From Burkholderiaceae bacterium (lineage in GTDB: Bacteria > Pseudomonadota > Gammaproteobacteria > Burkholderiales > Burkholderiaceae_C), in contig JAMLIT010000002.1 in assembly GCA_023954035.1 (NCBI GenBank), positions 1 through 64,000 of the forward strand: 64,000 nucleotides of DNA, written 5' to 3'. This document shows positions 44,836 through 52,976 of this stretch, piece after piece. Every line of letters starts with the position of its first letter. The first letter of the stretch is position 1. Under the pieces are notes generated by a model. It worked only from the letters and a program-made list of their open reading frames with translations, ran no database searches and was not told the DNA's origin. Position numbers and translations under genes: made by a program.

Positions 44836-45681
44836 ATGGTTGAAGCAGGCATCGCTGTTAAGGCTCTGCTGCAAGGCGCCACGCCTGAGCGCAAACAAGA
44901 AATTGAGGACCTATGGGATCGCTATGCACCCAAGGTCTGCGTAGTCGAAGACGCTCGAGGTGTGAACATCAGCGCCGGCAAGGGTCGCATCCAGTTCGAC
45001 CACAAGACACTCGAGGCAATCTGGCTGCTCGGCTTCAATGGGTGGAGATCTATCGAGACGTACTCTCCAGCGATCATTCTGGCCGGCATCACTGGTGGGG
45101 CCCTTGAAGACATACTGCACGCGGATGACGAACTTGCTTCTTTCGAGATGGATTACAGGTCTCGTTCAAATTCCGCTCGATCGATCATCGAAGAGCAAAG
45201 CTCTGTTCACACCACTTGGCCGCAAGATGTGCCGCGCCCTAACGTCGATAGAGAAACTCTCGGCGGCCATCAAGAAATGGCGGCTTTCGATCTAGTCTGC
45301 CTGGCGACCGCCTATGTCTTTCTTCATGAACTTCGGCACGTGAAATTCCTCAGTGACGGCGACTGCCCCGCCGATCGGCGCGAAGAAGAAATTGCGTGCG
45401 ATGTCTGGGCGCGGTCATTTCTAACCGACAAGGTTGGAAGTTATGCCCAGTCTGTTGGCCAGGCTTCAGTCGCGCACTGTAAGCCGAGCTCGCTGTTCGT
45501 CCCACAATGCCGGCGGATCAACTGCCAGATCAAACAGCGTGATGTGGTTCGGCAGTGCGTCGTCCAGGATGGCCGCCACGATGTCGGGTGCCAGCGTCGT
45601 CAGGTTGACCATGCGGCTGACGTAGCTCTTGTCGATGCCTTCCCGCGTGGCGATCTCCTTCAAGGACTTTGCTTCTCCTGA
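44836..45681 (+). pseudogene. Lit/Peptidase U49-like metallopeptidase, C-terminus disrupted
   Basis: 281 residues from ATG 44836, five bases after abiEii. The zinc site is FLHELRHVKF (HExxH near residue 164), followed by DRREEEIACDVWARSFL, where a downstream Glu or Asp could be the third ligand. The layout resembles phage-exclusion peptidase Lit, which cleaves EF-Tu in infected cells. After about 45445 the frame continues into the antisense of the module 2 ParB-like gene (45466-45903), giving a Cys/Arg-rich nonsense tail. The natural C-terminus was thus removed by the neighbouring insertion; activity is uncertain. Confidence 0.6.
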
Positions 45682-45903
45682 TTCCAACATCGCGAGCCAG
45701 CGGTGGCCCCTGGCCAGTGCCAGTTGAATGGATGTCGGTGCCACGTCCCACGGCCTGACTGGTGCAGTCTCACCGCTCGGGAGAGTGACCAACTTGCGGC
45801 CACTGCGGCGCTTGATCTGGATCGGCACGGACAGGGTCAGCCTGCCGTCGCTGGTCTGCAGGATGTCCGGCTCGCCGGTCTTCTGGATGCGGATGTCGCT
45901 CAT
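45466..45903 (-). CDS. ParB/KorB-like HTH protein (recombinase module 2)
   Basis: 145 residues. Beta-rich start (SDGRLTLSVPIQIKRRSGRKLVTLPSG), then LARGHRWLAMLESGEAKSLKEIATREGIDKSYVSRMVNLTTLAPDIVAAILD (helix-turn-helix) and the closing LFDLAVDPPALWDEQRARLTVRD. Same motif order as the module 1 and 3 proteins, at low identity. It overlaps the recombinase stop and lies convergent to the truncated peptidase gene. Confidence 0.75.
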   Translation of the reverse strand: MSDIRIQKTGEPDILQTSDGRLTLSVPIQIKRRSGRKLVTLPSGETAPVRPWDVAPTSIQLALARGHRWLAMLESGEAKSLKEIATREGIDKSYVSRMVNLTTLAPDIVAAILDDALPNHITLFDLAVDPPALWDEQRARLTVRD

Positions 45904-47255
45904 GCCAGCGCCTCCTCTGGTTGGCCGACGGGCTCGGGACGCAGTTCCAGCACCAGGCGTTCGATGCCGTTGGCGCGCAGTCGCACCTCGAGGTCATTGG
46001 GCGACACGATCACCTTCTCGACCAGCAATTTCACGATCCGTGTCTGCTCGGCCGGAAACAGTTGATCCCAAATCGCGTCGAGCCGGGTCATGGCCACGGT
46101 GATCTTCGCCTCGTCCAAGGTTGGATCGAGCTTGATCGCCTGCGGCAGCATGTCGCCGAGTAGATTCGGGGCACGCAGGATCGCGCGCAGTTGGTCGAGT
46201 ACCGCCGACTCGAGTTCGGCGGCCGGCAAGCGCGGCAGGCCTGAGGCGCCCGCGTGCTCCTTGGCGTCACGCTGAGGCACGTAGTACCGGTACCGACGGC
46301 CATTCTTCTTGGTCGTGTGCCACGGCGACAGTGCTCGACCATCGTTGCCGAATACGATGCCCTTGAGCAGATACGCCACGGTTGCCCGCGTTGCGTTGCC
46401 GCGCACCCGGCCATTGGTGGCCAAGATCGCGTGGACGCTGTCCCACAGTTCGCGGCTGATGATGGGTGGATGTTCGGCCTGGTACCACTGATCCTTGTGC
46501 CGCAACTCACCAAGGTAGGTTCGGTTGCTGAGGAGCTTGTAGATATGGCCCTTGTCGATCGGTCTACCATCGCGCGTCTTGCCGTCTTGCGTGGTCCACG
46601 CCTTCGACGTCACGCCATCCAGTTTCAGCTCCTTGACCAGCGCAGTACTGGAGCCGAGTTCGACGAAACGCTGAAAGATGTGCCTGATCAGCTTGGCCTC
46701 ACGTTCGTTGGGCACCAGTCGGCGGTTCTCGACGTCGTAGCCGAGCGGCGGCACGCCGCCCATCCACATGCCCTTGCGCTTGCTGGCGGCGATCTTGTCG
46801 CGGATGCGTTCGCCGGTGACCTCGCGCTCGAACTGGGCGAAGGACAGCAGGATGTTCAGCATCAGCCGCCCCATGGAGGTCGTCGTGTTGAACTGCTGAG
46901 TGACCGACACGAACGACACGCCATAGCGCTCGAACACTTCGACCATCTTGGAGAAGTCCGCCAGGCTGCGCGTCAGGCGGTCGATCTTGTAGATGACGAC
47001 CACGTCGATCTTGCCGGCTTCGATGTCCGACATCATCCGCTGGAGTGCCGGGCGCTCCATATTGCCGCCGGAAAAGGCGGGATCGTCGTAATCGTCGGCG
47101 ACCGGTATCCAGCCCTCGGCGCGCTGGCTGGCAATGTAGGCATGACCGGCATCGCGCTGCGCGTCGATCGAGTTGTATTCCTGGTCCAGCCCTTCGTCGG
47201 TGGATTTGCGTGTGTAGACCGCGCAGCGCATGCGGCGCTTCAAGACTTCGCTCAT
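45900..47255 (-). CDS. Large serine recombinase (module 2)
   Basis: 451 residues from ATG 47255, which overlaps the DUF2924 stop (ATGA); the frame upstream is shadow. Catalytic Ser-18 is in VYTRKSTDEGLDQEYNSIDAQ. The resolvase core (DPAFSGGNMERPALQRMM, VVIYKIDRLTRSLADFSKMVEVF, SMGRLMLNILLSFAQFEREVTGERIRDKIAASK) and the recombinase domain match module 1 closely. The region expected to be a zinc ribbon (GIVFGNDGRALSPWHTTKKNGRRYRYYV) is also without cysteines. Complete and probably active. Confidence 0.92.
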   Translation of the reverse strand: MSEVLKRRMRCAVYTRKSTDEGLDQEYNSIDAQRDAGHAYIASQRAEGWIPVADDYDDPAFSGGNMERPALQRMMSDIEAGKIDVVVIYKIDRLTRSLADFSKMVEVFERYGVSFVSVTQQFNTTTSMGRLMLNILLSFAQFEREVTGERIRDKIAASKRKGMWMGGVPPLGYDVENRRLVPNEREAKLIRHIFQRFVELGSSTALVKELKLDGVTSKAWTTQDGKTRDGRPIDKGHIYKLLSNRTYLGELRHKDQWYQAEHPPIISRELWDSVHAILATNGRVRGNATRATVAYLLKGIVFGNDGRALSPWHTTKKNGRRYRYYVPQRDAKEHAGASGLPRLPAAELESAVLDQLRAILRAPNLLGDMLPQAIKLDPTLDEAKITVAMTRLDAIWDQLFPAEQTRIVKLLVEKVIVSPNDLEVRLRANGIERLVLELRPEPVGQPEEALA

Positions 47256-47758
47256 CGCCCACCTCTCTGCTTGGTGGTGGGCTTGGTCTTGGCATTGGAT
47301 GCCGGCTTGAGTCCAAAGAACAGCGGCCCCGACCAACGCATGCCGGTGATCTCGCGAGCGATCATGGAGAGGCTCGGGTACATGCGTCCCTGGAAGTCAT
47401 ACTGGCCGTCGGCGGTCGCGATCACTCGGTACTCGACGCCTTTGTATTCGCGGACCAGCACCGTGCCTGCGGCCGGACGGTAATCGCGGTCGCGTTTTTT
47501 CACCTTGCCGGTTTCGACCAGAGATTCGATGCGGCGCTGATTGCGCTCCAGCAGGTTGGCATCGACCTTGCGGAACTCCAACTCCTGCAGCCGGTAGGCA
47601 ATCCGGCGTTCGAGGAACTGGCGGTTGTGGGTGGGCGTGTCGCCACCGACCAGCTTCTGCCAGAGTGCCCGGATCTCTGCCATTGGCATCTCGGGCAACC
47701 TGGCGATCTGCGCCGCCACCGATGGCGGCGTGGAAGATGATGGTGTTTGCGTGCTCAT
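47252..47758 (-). CDS. DUF2924 protein (recombinase module 2)
   Basis: 168 residues: SVAAQIARLPEMPMAEIRALWQKL, THNRQFLERRIAYRLQELEF, PAAGTVLVREYKGVEYRVIATADGQYDFQGRMYPSLSMIAREITGMRWSGPLFFGL. It is a clear paralogue of 23499-23945 with a longer Lys-rich tail. Start and stop overlap the neighbours by four bases each. Confidence 0.82.
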   Translation of the reverse strand: MSTQTPSSSTPPSVAAQIARLPEMPMAEIRALWQKLVGGDTPTHNRQFLERRIAYRLQELEFRKVDANLLERNQRRIESLVETGKVKKRDRDYRPAAGTVLVREYKGVEYRVIATADGQYDFQGRMYPSLSMIAREITGMRWSGPLFFGLKPASNAKTKPTTKQRGGR

Positions 47759-47973
47759 TTCGACTCCGTAGTTGTCTTGTTGACGGGGTCTGTATGAACG
47801 CGCTGGTTGCCAGAGAAGCCAAGCTCAAACCCGCTCGCTTCTGGCCTGGTTGCGGACTGTTCAGTGCCGGTGATACGCAAACGTGCCAGGCCGTTGGCCA
47901 GCAATGACGCGATCTCGTGGCGACGCTGTTCCGGCGTCATCCGCTCCGGTGGTAGATGGTTGATTTGATGCAT
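47755..47973 (-). CDS. Small conserved protein of recombinase module 2
   Basis: 72 residues, with ERMTPEQRRHEIASLLANGLARL and GFSGNQRVHTDPVN corresponding to the 64-residue protein at 23942-24136. It is the first gene of the module, coupled to DUF2924 by ATGA. Function unknown. Confidence 0.68.
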   Translation of the reverse strand: MHQINHLPPERMTPEQRRHEIASLLANGLARLRITGTEQSATRPEASGFELGFSGNQRVHTDPVNKTTTESK

Positions 47974-48098
47974 TGGTGGCGGTCCTCTCGGTCAAACTCA
48001 CATGCAGTGAAATTGTCCGGATGGACTGCCGCCGACACCATGAGGGAGTTTCGGAGTCGTGCGAACCGATGCGGGTTGCCGCGAAAAGCGGGTCCCTA

Positions 48099-49313
48099 TC
48101 AGTTCGACAAATGACGGGCGAGGATGGTCTTCATCAACGAATTTCCAGGCTGGGTGCTGGCGATCATGTCCCGGATCTGCTCGTTGACCTGCTGGACTGG
48201 AACACCTACGTTCACCGCTGCCTGCGTGACTGCCGAATAAGCATCGAGCACATCAGCGCCGGTGATGTCGTAGCCATGCCCGAGGGAGATCCAGCGCAAC
48301 GCGGCGAGGCCTGCGCCAAGTGCGAATGCTGGCTGCTTCTCGGCGTAGTCACGGGCAGCGCGTGTCAGCGTGCGCGGATCGGTCGGGCTGCGCGTGACCA
48401 GTTCGATCGCCACATCAAACAGGCCCGCATCCTTGGCTGCCGCGAACCATTTGCCCTCGGCGCCAGGCGTGCTGGCAATCAGGTCGCGCAGAATCTCATC
48501 TGGCTGTTTGTGGGAATACTTCTTGGCAATGGCGCGAAACGTCGCCAGGTTCGTCGTGCCCTGATTCGCCTCGATGGCATAGCGGCGGTAGGCCTCATCG
48601 AGCAAACCGGAGGACGACAGGATTTCTTCGCAGGCCTGGGCAATCTGCCAGCCAGGATCATTGAGACCGCGCGACTCCTCGGCGTAGCGGATCGCCTCCG
48701 CCTTCCTGCCCATCGCCGACAACGCTTTCACACCCCAGCGCCGATCATGCCACCACTTGAACGGCGACTTGTCGAGCAACGCCAACAGTTCCTGGTGGCG
48801 GCCCGCCACGTACATCGATGCCAGGCAAGCGCTGGTGCCTTTGAAAAATCCATGTCCGGAAGCCTTCGGGCTCCACACGCTCTCGACGACCGGCAAAAAC
48901 TCATCGGCCCAGTGCGACGCCAGCTCCGGCGTCACGCACAACTCGCCCCAGTAATCGCCGAGCAGTTCGATGTAGGGCATCTCGTCGTCCTGCAGCGCTT
49001 GCCACAAGCGCTCGAGCCAGCGTTGTCGCAGCTTCGGCTCGACGTCAGCCTTGACGATGATGGGCACCAGGGTATCGATGGCCTTGTTGACGGCCGAACC
49101 CAGGGCGCCCGATGAACTGTCCACCTGTTCCAGCGCGGGGGAGAGCTTTTCCAGCAGGGTGATGGCCCCCTCAGCTGCGAGCACGGGCTCCTTGCGAGCG
49201 ACCTGCTTGATCTCCGTGATGGCTTCCTTGATCCGCTGCACCGGCGTGTCGGACCGCCAGCCAAAGGCATGACGGCGGAAACGGGAGGCGAATTGCCACT
49301 TGTGGGCGCTCAT
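48099..49313 (-). CDS. Helical-repeat protein of unknown function
   Basis: 404 residues. The N-terminus (WQFASRFRRHAFGWRSDTPVQRIKEAITEIKQVARKEP) is basic. The body is almost entirely helical with repeat-like pairs (LLALLDKSPFKWWHDRRWGVKALSAMGRKAEAIRYAEESRGL; LSSSGLLDEAYRRYAIEA; EILRDLIASTPGAEGKWFAAAKDAGLFDVAIELVTRS), reminiscent of TPR or SEL1 solenoids. No enzymatic motif, membrane segment or signal seen. The next gene upstream (49331-49879) ends 17 bases before it, so both may form one unit. I do not recognise the family. Confidence 0.6.
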   Translation of the reverse strand: MSAHKWQFASRFRRHAFGWRSDTPVQRIKEAITEIKQVARKEPVLAAEGAITLLEKLSPALEQVDSSSGALGSAVNKAIDTLVPIIVKADVEPKLRQRWLERLWQALQDDEMPYIELLGDYWGELCVTPELASHWADEFLPVVESVWSPKASGHGFFKGTSACLASMYVAGRHQELLALLDKSPFKWWHDRRWGVKALSAMGRKAEAIRYAEESRGLNDPGWQIAQACEEILSSSGLLDEAYRRYAIEANQGTTNLATFRAIAKKYSHKQPDEILRDLIASTPGAEGKWFAAAKDAGLFDVAIELVTRSPTDPRTLTRAARDYAEKQPAFALGAGLAALRWISLGHGYDITGADVLDAYSAVTQAAVNVGVPVQQVNEQIRDMIASTQPGNSLMKTILARHLSN

Positions 49314-49330
49314 GATCGATCCACCATGAG

Positions 49331-49879
49331 CTATCGCACCGGGTACTGGCCGTTGCGGATGAAGCGGTCGTAAGTGTCTTCCTCCGGTTCCTCATCGTCG
49401 TGGCGCGCGCCCTGCCACTCGGCCTCGGGCAGCAGTAGCAAGGTCAGTGTGTAGTCGTACTGACCCGCGACGCGCGTCATCTCCGTGACCGGCATGCTGG
49501 CAGGTTCGCGGGCAAACCAGGACTGGGCACGCCCTGTCCGGTTGTCGCACATATCAAAGGCGTTGTAGCTGTGCGCCAGCGCATCGTGCGGCAGCTCGAT
49601 GGTGTTCTTGCGCGTCGCGAAGTAGGCGCCGGACCTGAGCGCCGCCTTGTTCGACTTGGCCCAGAGCATGTGATCGTCGCGGCTGGCCACCAGTATGGCG
49701 CGCTTGGGTGCGATCTCGGTCCAGCGCAGGGCGGCGGCCGTGAGCGATACACCGTAGCGGTCGGCGCAGTGGCCCAGCAGATCGAAACTGATCCCCGCGC
49801 TGCGCCAGCGCTCAAGGGTGGCCTCACTGATACTCCAGCGGGCAGCGAGTTGTTTTTGATTGAGGTGAGCGACTTCCAT
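49331..49879 (-). CDS. Chimeric HTH / ImmA-IrrE C-terminal fragment
   Basis: 182 residues from ATG 49879 (AAGGAG RBS). The first 29 residues (MEVAHLNQKQLAARWSISEA...) are the same as the AlpA-like protein at 51681-51893 except near the end. Then a different protein continues: FDLLGHCADRYGVSLTAAALRWTEIAPKRAILVASRDDHMLWAKSN, which looks like the C-terminal part of an ImmA/IrrE-XRE protein whose HExxH half is missing. This indicates recombination through a duplicated 5' segment. Whether the product is functional is unclear. Confidence 0.6.
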   Translation of the reverse strand: MEVAHLNQKQLAARWSISEATLERWRSAGISFDLLGHCADRYGVSLTAAALRWTEIAPKRAILVASRDDHMLWAKSNKAALRSGAYFATRKNTIELPHDALAHSYNAFDMCDNRTGRAQSWFAREPASMPVTEMTRVAGQYDYTLTLLLLPEAEWQGARHDDEEPEEDTYDRFIRNGQYPVR

Positions 49880-49953
49880 CTTGGTCTCCTTCCGAATGAG
49901 TTGGCAGGCGTCCATGAAGGCGCTGTTCCGGTCGCGAGCCAAGCCAATTCCAG
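49816..49953. repeat. Duplicated HTH gene start, copy 1
   Basis: About 138 bases covering the 5' end, RBS and upstream region of the HTH gene recur at 51831-51958 with roughly 90% identity by eye. Only this part is shared; the gene bodies differ. Confidence 0.75.
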
Positions 49954-49962
49954 GAAGCGCCG

Positions 49963-51087
49963 CTACTCCGGCAGGTCGTTCAGCTCATAGCTGGTGCTAC
50001 GCCCACCCGCATCCGATTTCCGCAGCACGCCCCGCGCAAGCAAGTCGTTGATATCGCGCAGCGCCGTGTCCGGCGAGCATTTGGCGATGGCCGCCCACTT
50101 GCTGCTGGTGAGCTTGCCCTCGAAACCATCGAGCAGCTTGTTCAGCAATTTCACCTGCCGCTCGTTCAACGGGGTCGTCGCCCAGCGCTGCCAGAACCGC
50201 GCTTTGGTCAGCACGGCATCAAGCGTGTGCTGTGCATGGTCGAGGGCGCGATGAAGCGTGTCGAGGAACCACTCAAGCCACTCGGTGACATCCATCGACC
50301 GCTTCTGCGTCCTCTCCAGGATGTCGTAGTAAGCCTTGCGTTCGCGCTGGATCTGCGCCGACAAACTGTAGAAGCGTTGCGGGCTGCCATCGGCACGCGC
50401 CAGCAGCAGATCGCCAATGGCCCGGGCGATACGGCCATTGCCATCATCGAATGGATGCAGAGTGACGAACCACAGATGGCCAAGGCCTGCCTTGAGCAGT
50501 GGCGGTTCGTTTGATGTGCCATTCAGCCAGTCGAGGAAGCGGCTGGTTTCGGTCTCGAGGCGATCGGCCGGCGGTGCTTCGAAATGCACCCGCTGGCGGC
50601 CGATGGGTCCGGACACCACCTGCATCGGGCCGGTGGCATCGTCGCGCCAGCCGCCGACGTTGATCTTGGAGAGCCCAGAATAGCCGGTAGGAAACAGTGC
50701 GGCATGCCAGCCGAATAGACGCTCACGCGACACCAGTGCCTGGCAGTTGGCGGTGGCATCGAGCACCATCTCGACCACGCCTTCGACATGCCGATCGACC
50801 GGAGCGAGCGCGCCGATGTCAACGCCCAACCTGCGGGCGATGGACGAGCGCACGGATTCAACGTTGAGCTGCTCGCCTTCGATCTCGCTGGTCTTGACCA
50901 CGTCCTCGGTGAGCGCCGCGAGACTCGCTTGGTCACGCAAGGCCATGCCGACGTCAGCCAGACGCCCCATCAAGAGCCCTTGGGCACGACTGACCTCAGC
51001 CATGGGCTCGGCCAGCGCCGCCAGGTCGGAGCGCCAGTTTGGCCAGTCACTGGCCTGCCAGATATATTTGTATTCGCCGCTATTCAT
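49963..51087 (-). CDS. Fic/DOC-family AMP-transferase with N-terminal inhibitory helix
   Basis: 374 residues. The Fic motif HPFDDGNGR is at 211-219, complete with the catalytic His. An N-terminal helix carries TSEIEG at 66-71, fitting the (S/T)xxxE(G/N) self-inhibition motif, so it is a class II Fic protein whose activity is restrained in cis. A C-terminal winged helix (NERQVKLLNKLLDGFEGKLTSSKWAAIAKCSPDTALRDINDLLARGVLRK) may bind DNA. Such proteins adenylylate targets such as gyrase or regulate by AMPylation; the substrate is unknown. Confidence 0.9.
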   Translation of the reverse strand: MNSGEYKYIWQASDWPNWRSDLAALAEPMAEVSRAQGLLMGRLADVGMALRDQASLAALTEDVVKTSEIEGEQLNVESVRSSIARRLGVDIGALAPVDRHVEGVVEMVLDATANCQALVSRERLFGWHAALFPTGYSGLSKINVGGWRDDATGPMQVVSGPIGRQRVHFEAPPADRLETETSRFLDWLNGTSNEPPLLKAGLGHLWFVTLHPFDDGNGRIARAIGDLLLARADGSPQRFYSLSAQIQRERKAYYDILERTQKRSMDVTEWLEWFLDTLHRALDHAQHTLDAVLTKARFWQRWATTPLNERQVKLLNKLLDGFEGKLTSSKWAAIAKCSPDTALRDINDLLARGVLRKSDAGGRSTSYELNDLPE

Positions 51088-51190
51088 GCGGAGATTATGG
51101 ACTGCAATCTCCGCACGCGCAAGTCAATCGCCGCGCATTGTGCGGTGAATGTGGTCACCATTCGCCGCATGACGGATCGCCTTGCCCCAG

Positions 51191-51453
51191 GAATGGGTGT
51201 AAATGGGTGTGTTATTGGCTGTGGCAACGGACGCGGGTTCAGTTCCCGTTTCGGGAATTGAACTGGCCACGGAAAGCAGACGAGGTTGAGGCCGTATTCC
51301 GACTACCAATCAGTCCGAAAAACCTGCTTGATCGTCCACTGCCGACGGGCGTACCGGCAGGCTTTTCGCTCCGGTTCGCACTGGTTCGCAGCAACCCGCA
51401 GCGCTTCGATTCCGTACTTTCAATAGTCGTTTGATGCGGGGTACCACCCCACC
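51191..51453. repeat. Direct repeat R1 with ssrA T-arm-like palindrome
   Basis: 263 bases that recur at 52977-53239 (about 85% identical by eye). At 51228-51248 the sequence differs from the ssrA T-arm (20287-20307) at one of 21 positions. It continues as a near-perfect palindrome GTTCAGTTCCCG-TTT-CGGGAATTGAAC. GGTTCGCA occurs at 51373 and 51383. It ends GTACCACCCCACC. No gene inside; the surrounding 51088-51680 is also without a gene. Confidence 0.85.
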
Positions 51454-51680
51454 CAGACCCCGCAGGAGTTCGAATCTTTCCGCACGAACCCGCAGGAACC
51501 CTCACCAGCCCGCACGGCCCGATGCCAGGCCGTTGATTTTCAACAAACTGCTCGATCGGTCCGCGCTTGCGGACTGCGGACGTTCAATAGGCCGGAAATC
51601 TGGCTCGCCCAGACAGCCGTCGGTGCCGTCACGTTTCAAATCGTCGGTACTTGTCGATATTTGCCGACGAAACGGAACAT

Positions 51681-51893
51681 TCAGCCAGCACTGGCCTGCG
51701 TCGCGACCGTCCTGGTCGACGTTGCCAGACACGACTCCTCGTAGGCCTCGATGTCCACCTGCCGGTAGAGCACCCGGCCGCAGAGCTTAAGGAACTTGGG
51801 CCCGAGTCCTTCGCTGCGCCAGCGTTCCAGGGTGGCCTCGCTGATGCTCCAGCGGGCGGCCAGTTGTTTTTGGTTGAGGTGAGCGACTTCCAT
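51681..51893 (-). CDS. AlpA-like HTH protein
   Basis: 70 residues from ATG 51893 (RBS AAGGAG). LNQKQLAARWSISEATLERWRSEGLGPKFLKLCGRVLYRQVDIEAYEESC is a compact winged helix of the AlpA/excisionase type. It may act as an excisionase or regulator for the small unit C between R1 and R2. Its 5' region is duplicated at the gene 49331-49879. Confidence 0.75.
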   Translation of the reverse strand: MEVAHLNQKQLAARWSISEATLERWRSEGLGPKFLKLCGRVLYRQVDIEAYEESCLATSTRTVATQASAG

Positions 51894-51958
51894 CTTGGTC
51901 TCCTTCCGAATGAGTTGGCAGGAGTCCATGAAGGCGCTGTTCCGCCCGCGAGCCAAGC
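51831..51958. repeat. Duplicated HTH gene start, copy 2
   Basis: Counterpart of 49816-49953: same RBS, start and first 29 codons plus the upstream 65 bases. The two copies are the probable site of the recombination that made the chimeric gene. Confidence 0.75.
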
Positions 51959-52039
51959 GATATCGAGACGCCGACTATTCACCGCAGTTTTTGCGGAGAT
52001 TGGATAGCGGATTCGCCGCAAGTAGAATGCCGTTTGCTG

Positions 52040-52555
52040 TTATCGCTGCGCCGCTGTTGCCCTTGCCAATGATTCCTGCATCCGCTGCGATTCCTTCTGC
52101 GCCTCAGCCAGGAGCTGATTCCAGTCATCGGGCGGATGCCCGCTTTCCAGCATCTTGCGGAACACCCGGTAGGCGTCGTCGCTGCTTTCGTAGGCGCGTT
52201 TGGTGTCTTCGTCATTCACCCAGGCGTAGACGATCACCTTGCTCGGGGCGTGGTAGCGGAAGAATAGTCGGTACTGCTGGAAGAACTTGGCCCGGAACCA
52301 GTGCTTGTGATCGTCACCGAGCGTCCCACCCTGGCGGTACTCTGGTCGCGTCGGATCTTGCGGGATGACATCGAACGCCAGCTTGGTGATCGCGGCCAGT
52401 CGTTTGCTGGCGTTCTTTTTCACGTACCCGACAGGGTCCTTCTGCTTCAGGCTCTCGACCTGCCGCACCAGCGCTTCAATCTGTGCGAGGAACAGTGGAT
52501 GGGCAAAGACCGTCCAGCCATGAATGACCAGAGGCTCGGGCTTCCCTGCGCTCAT
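52040..52555 (-). CDS. yhaV: YhaV-family toxin
   Basis: 171 residues. VIHGWTVFAHPLFLAQIEALVRQVESLKQKDPVGYVKKNASKRLAAI and FRAKFFQQYRLFFRYHAPSKVIVYAWVNDEDTKRAYESSDDAYRVFRKML match the YhaV ribosome-dependent RNase toxin of the RelE superfamily. The ATG overlaps the prlF stop (ATGA), so antitoxin is translated first. The C-terminal tail is slightly longer than the core. Confidence 0.92.
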   Translation of the reverse strand: MSAGKPEPLVIHGWTVFAHPLFLAQIEALVRQVESLKQKDPVGYVKKNASKRLAAITKLAFDVIPQDPTRPEYRQGGTLGDDHKHWFRAKFFQQYRLFFRYHAPSKVIVYAWVNDEDTKRAYESSDDAYRVFRKMLESGHPPDDWNQLLAEAQKESQRMQESLARATAAQR

Positions 52556-52881
52556 TCATCGTCTGCCGACAGGGCGGCATCGAGGTCGACATCGACGCCG
52601 CCGACCAGCGACTGGATGCGTTGCACGAGGCCGGCATCCACAGCTTGCAGCCGCTCGGGATGGCGAGTGATGTCGGCAGCCAGGAAGCCGAGGAACTGGC
52701 CGAGTACCGGGTCGTCACCGTCGGATGCTTCGACGCGCGTCAGCACCACCTCGCCGCTGGGGCGAATGGTGTAGTGGATCTTGTCGCGCTTGCCCAGCTT
52801 GAGGGCACGACGCACGGTTTCCGGCACCGTGGTCTGGTAGCGATCGGTGAGTGTGGATTCGACTTCGAAGGTCGCGGCCAT
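52552..52881 (-). CDS. prlF: PrlF-family antitoxin
   Basis: 109 residues from ATG 52881. The N-terminal swapped-hairpin (AbrB) fold reads STLTDRYQTTVPETVRRALKLGKRDKIHYTIRPSGEVVL, followed by DPVLGQFLGFLAADITRHPERLQAV. PrlF binds YhaV and represses the operon. Two 14-bp palindromes upstream (52920 and 52942) are probable operators. The frame extending upstream to 53187 is not supported. Confidence 0.92.
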   Translation of the reverse strand: MAATFEVESTLTDRYQTTVPETVRRALKLGKRDKIHYTIRPSGEVVLTRVEASDGDDPVLGQFLGFLAADITRHPERLQAVDAGLVQRIQSLVGGVDVDLDAALSADDE

Positions 52882-52919
52882 GGCAGTCTCCTGCGGATCT
52901 GGGTTGACGCTTGAATGGT

Positions 52920-52955
52920 AATGCAGTCGCATTGTCTTGTCAATGCAGTTGCATT
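52920..52955 (-). promoter_or_regulatory. prlF-yhaV operator: two palindromes
   Basis: AATGCAGTCGCATT (52920-52933) and AATGCAGTTGCATT (52942-52955) are near-identical palindromes (GCATT arms) centred 22 bases apart, two helical turns, right before prlF. Confidence 0.7.
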
Positions 52956-52976
52956 GCCTCCAGGGACACCCGACTC

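Noticed and set aside
51221..51265. Possible tRNA or second tmRNA piece
   Set aside because: Only the T-arm is present; no acceptor, D- or anticodon arm pairs around it. Better explained as an attachment-site remnant.
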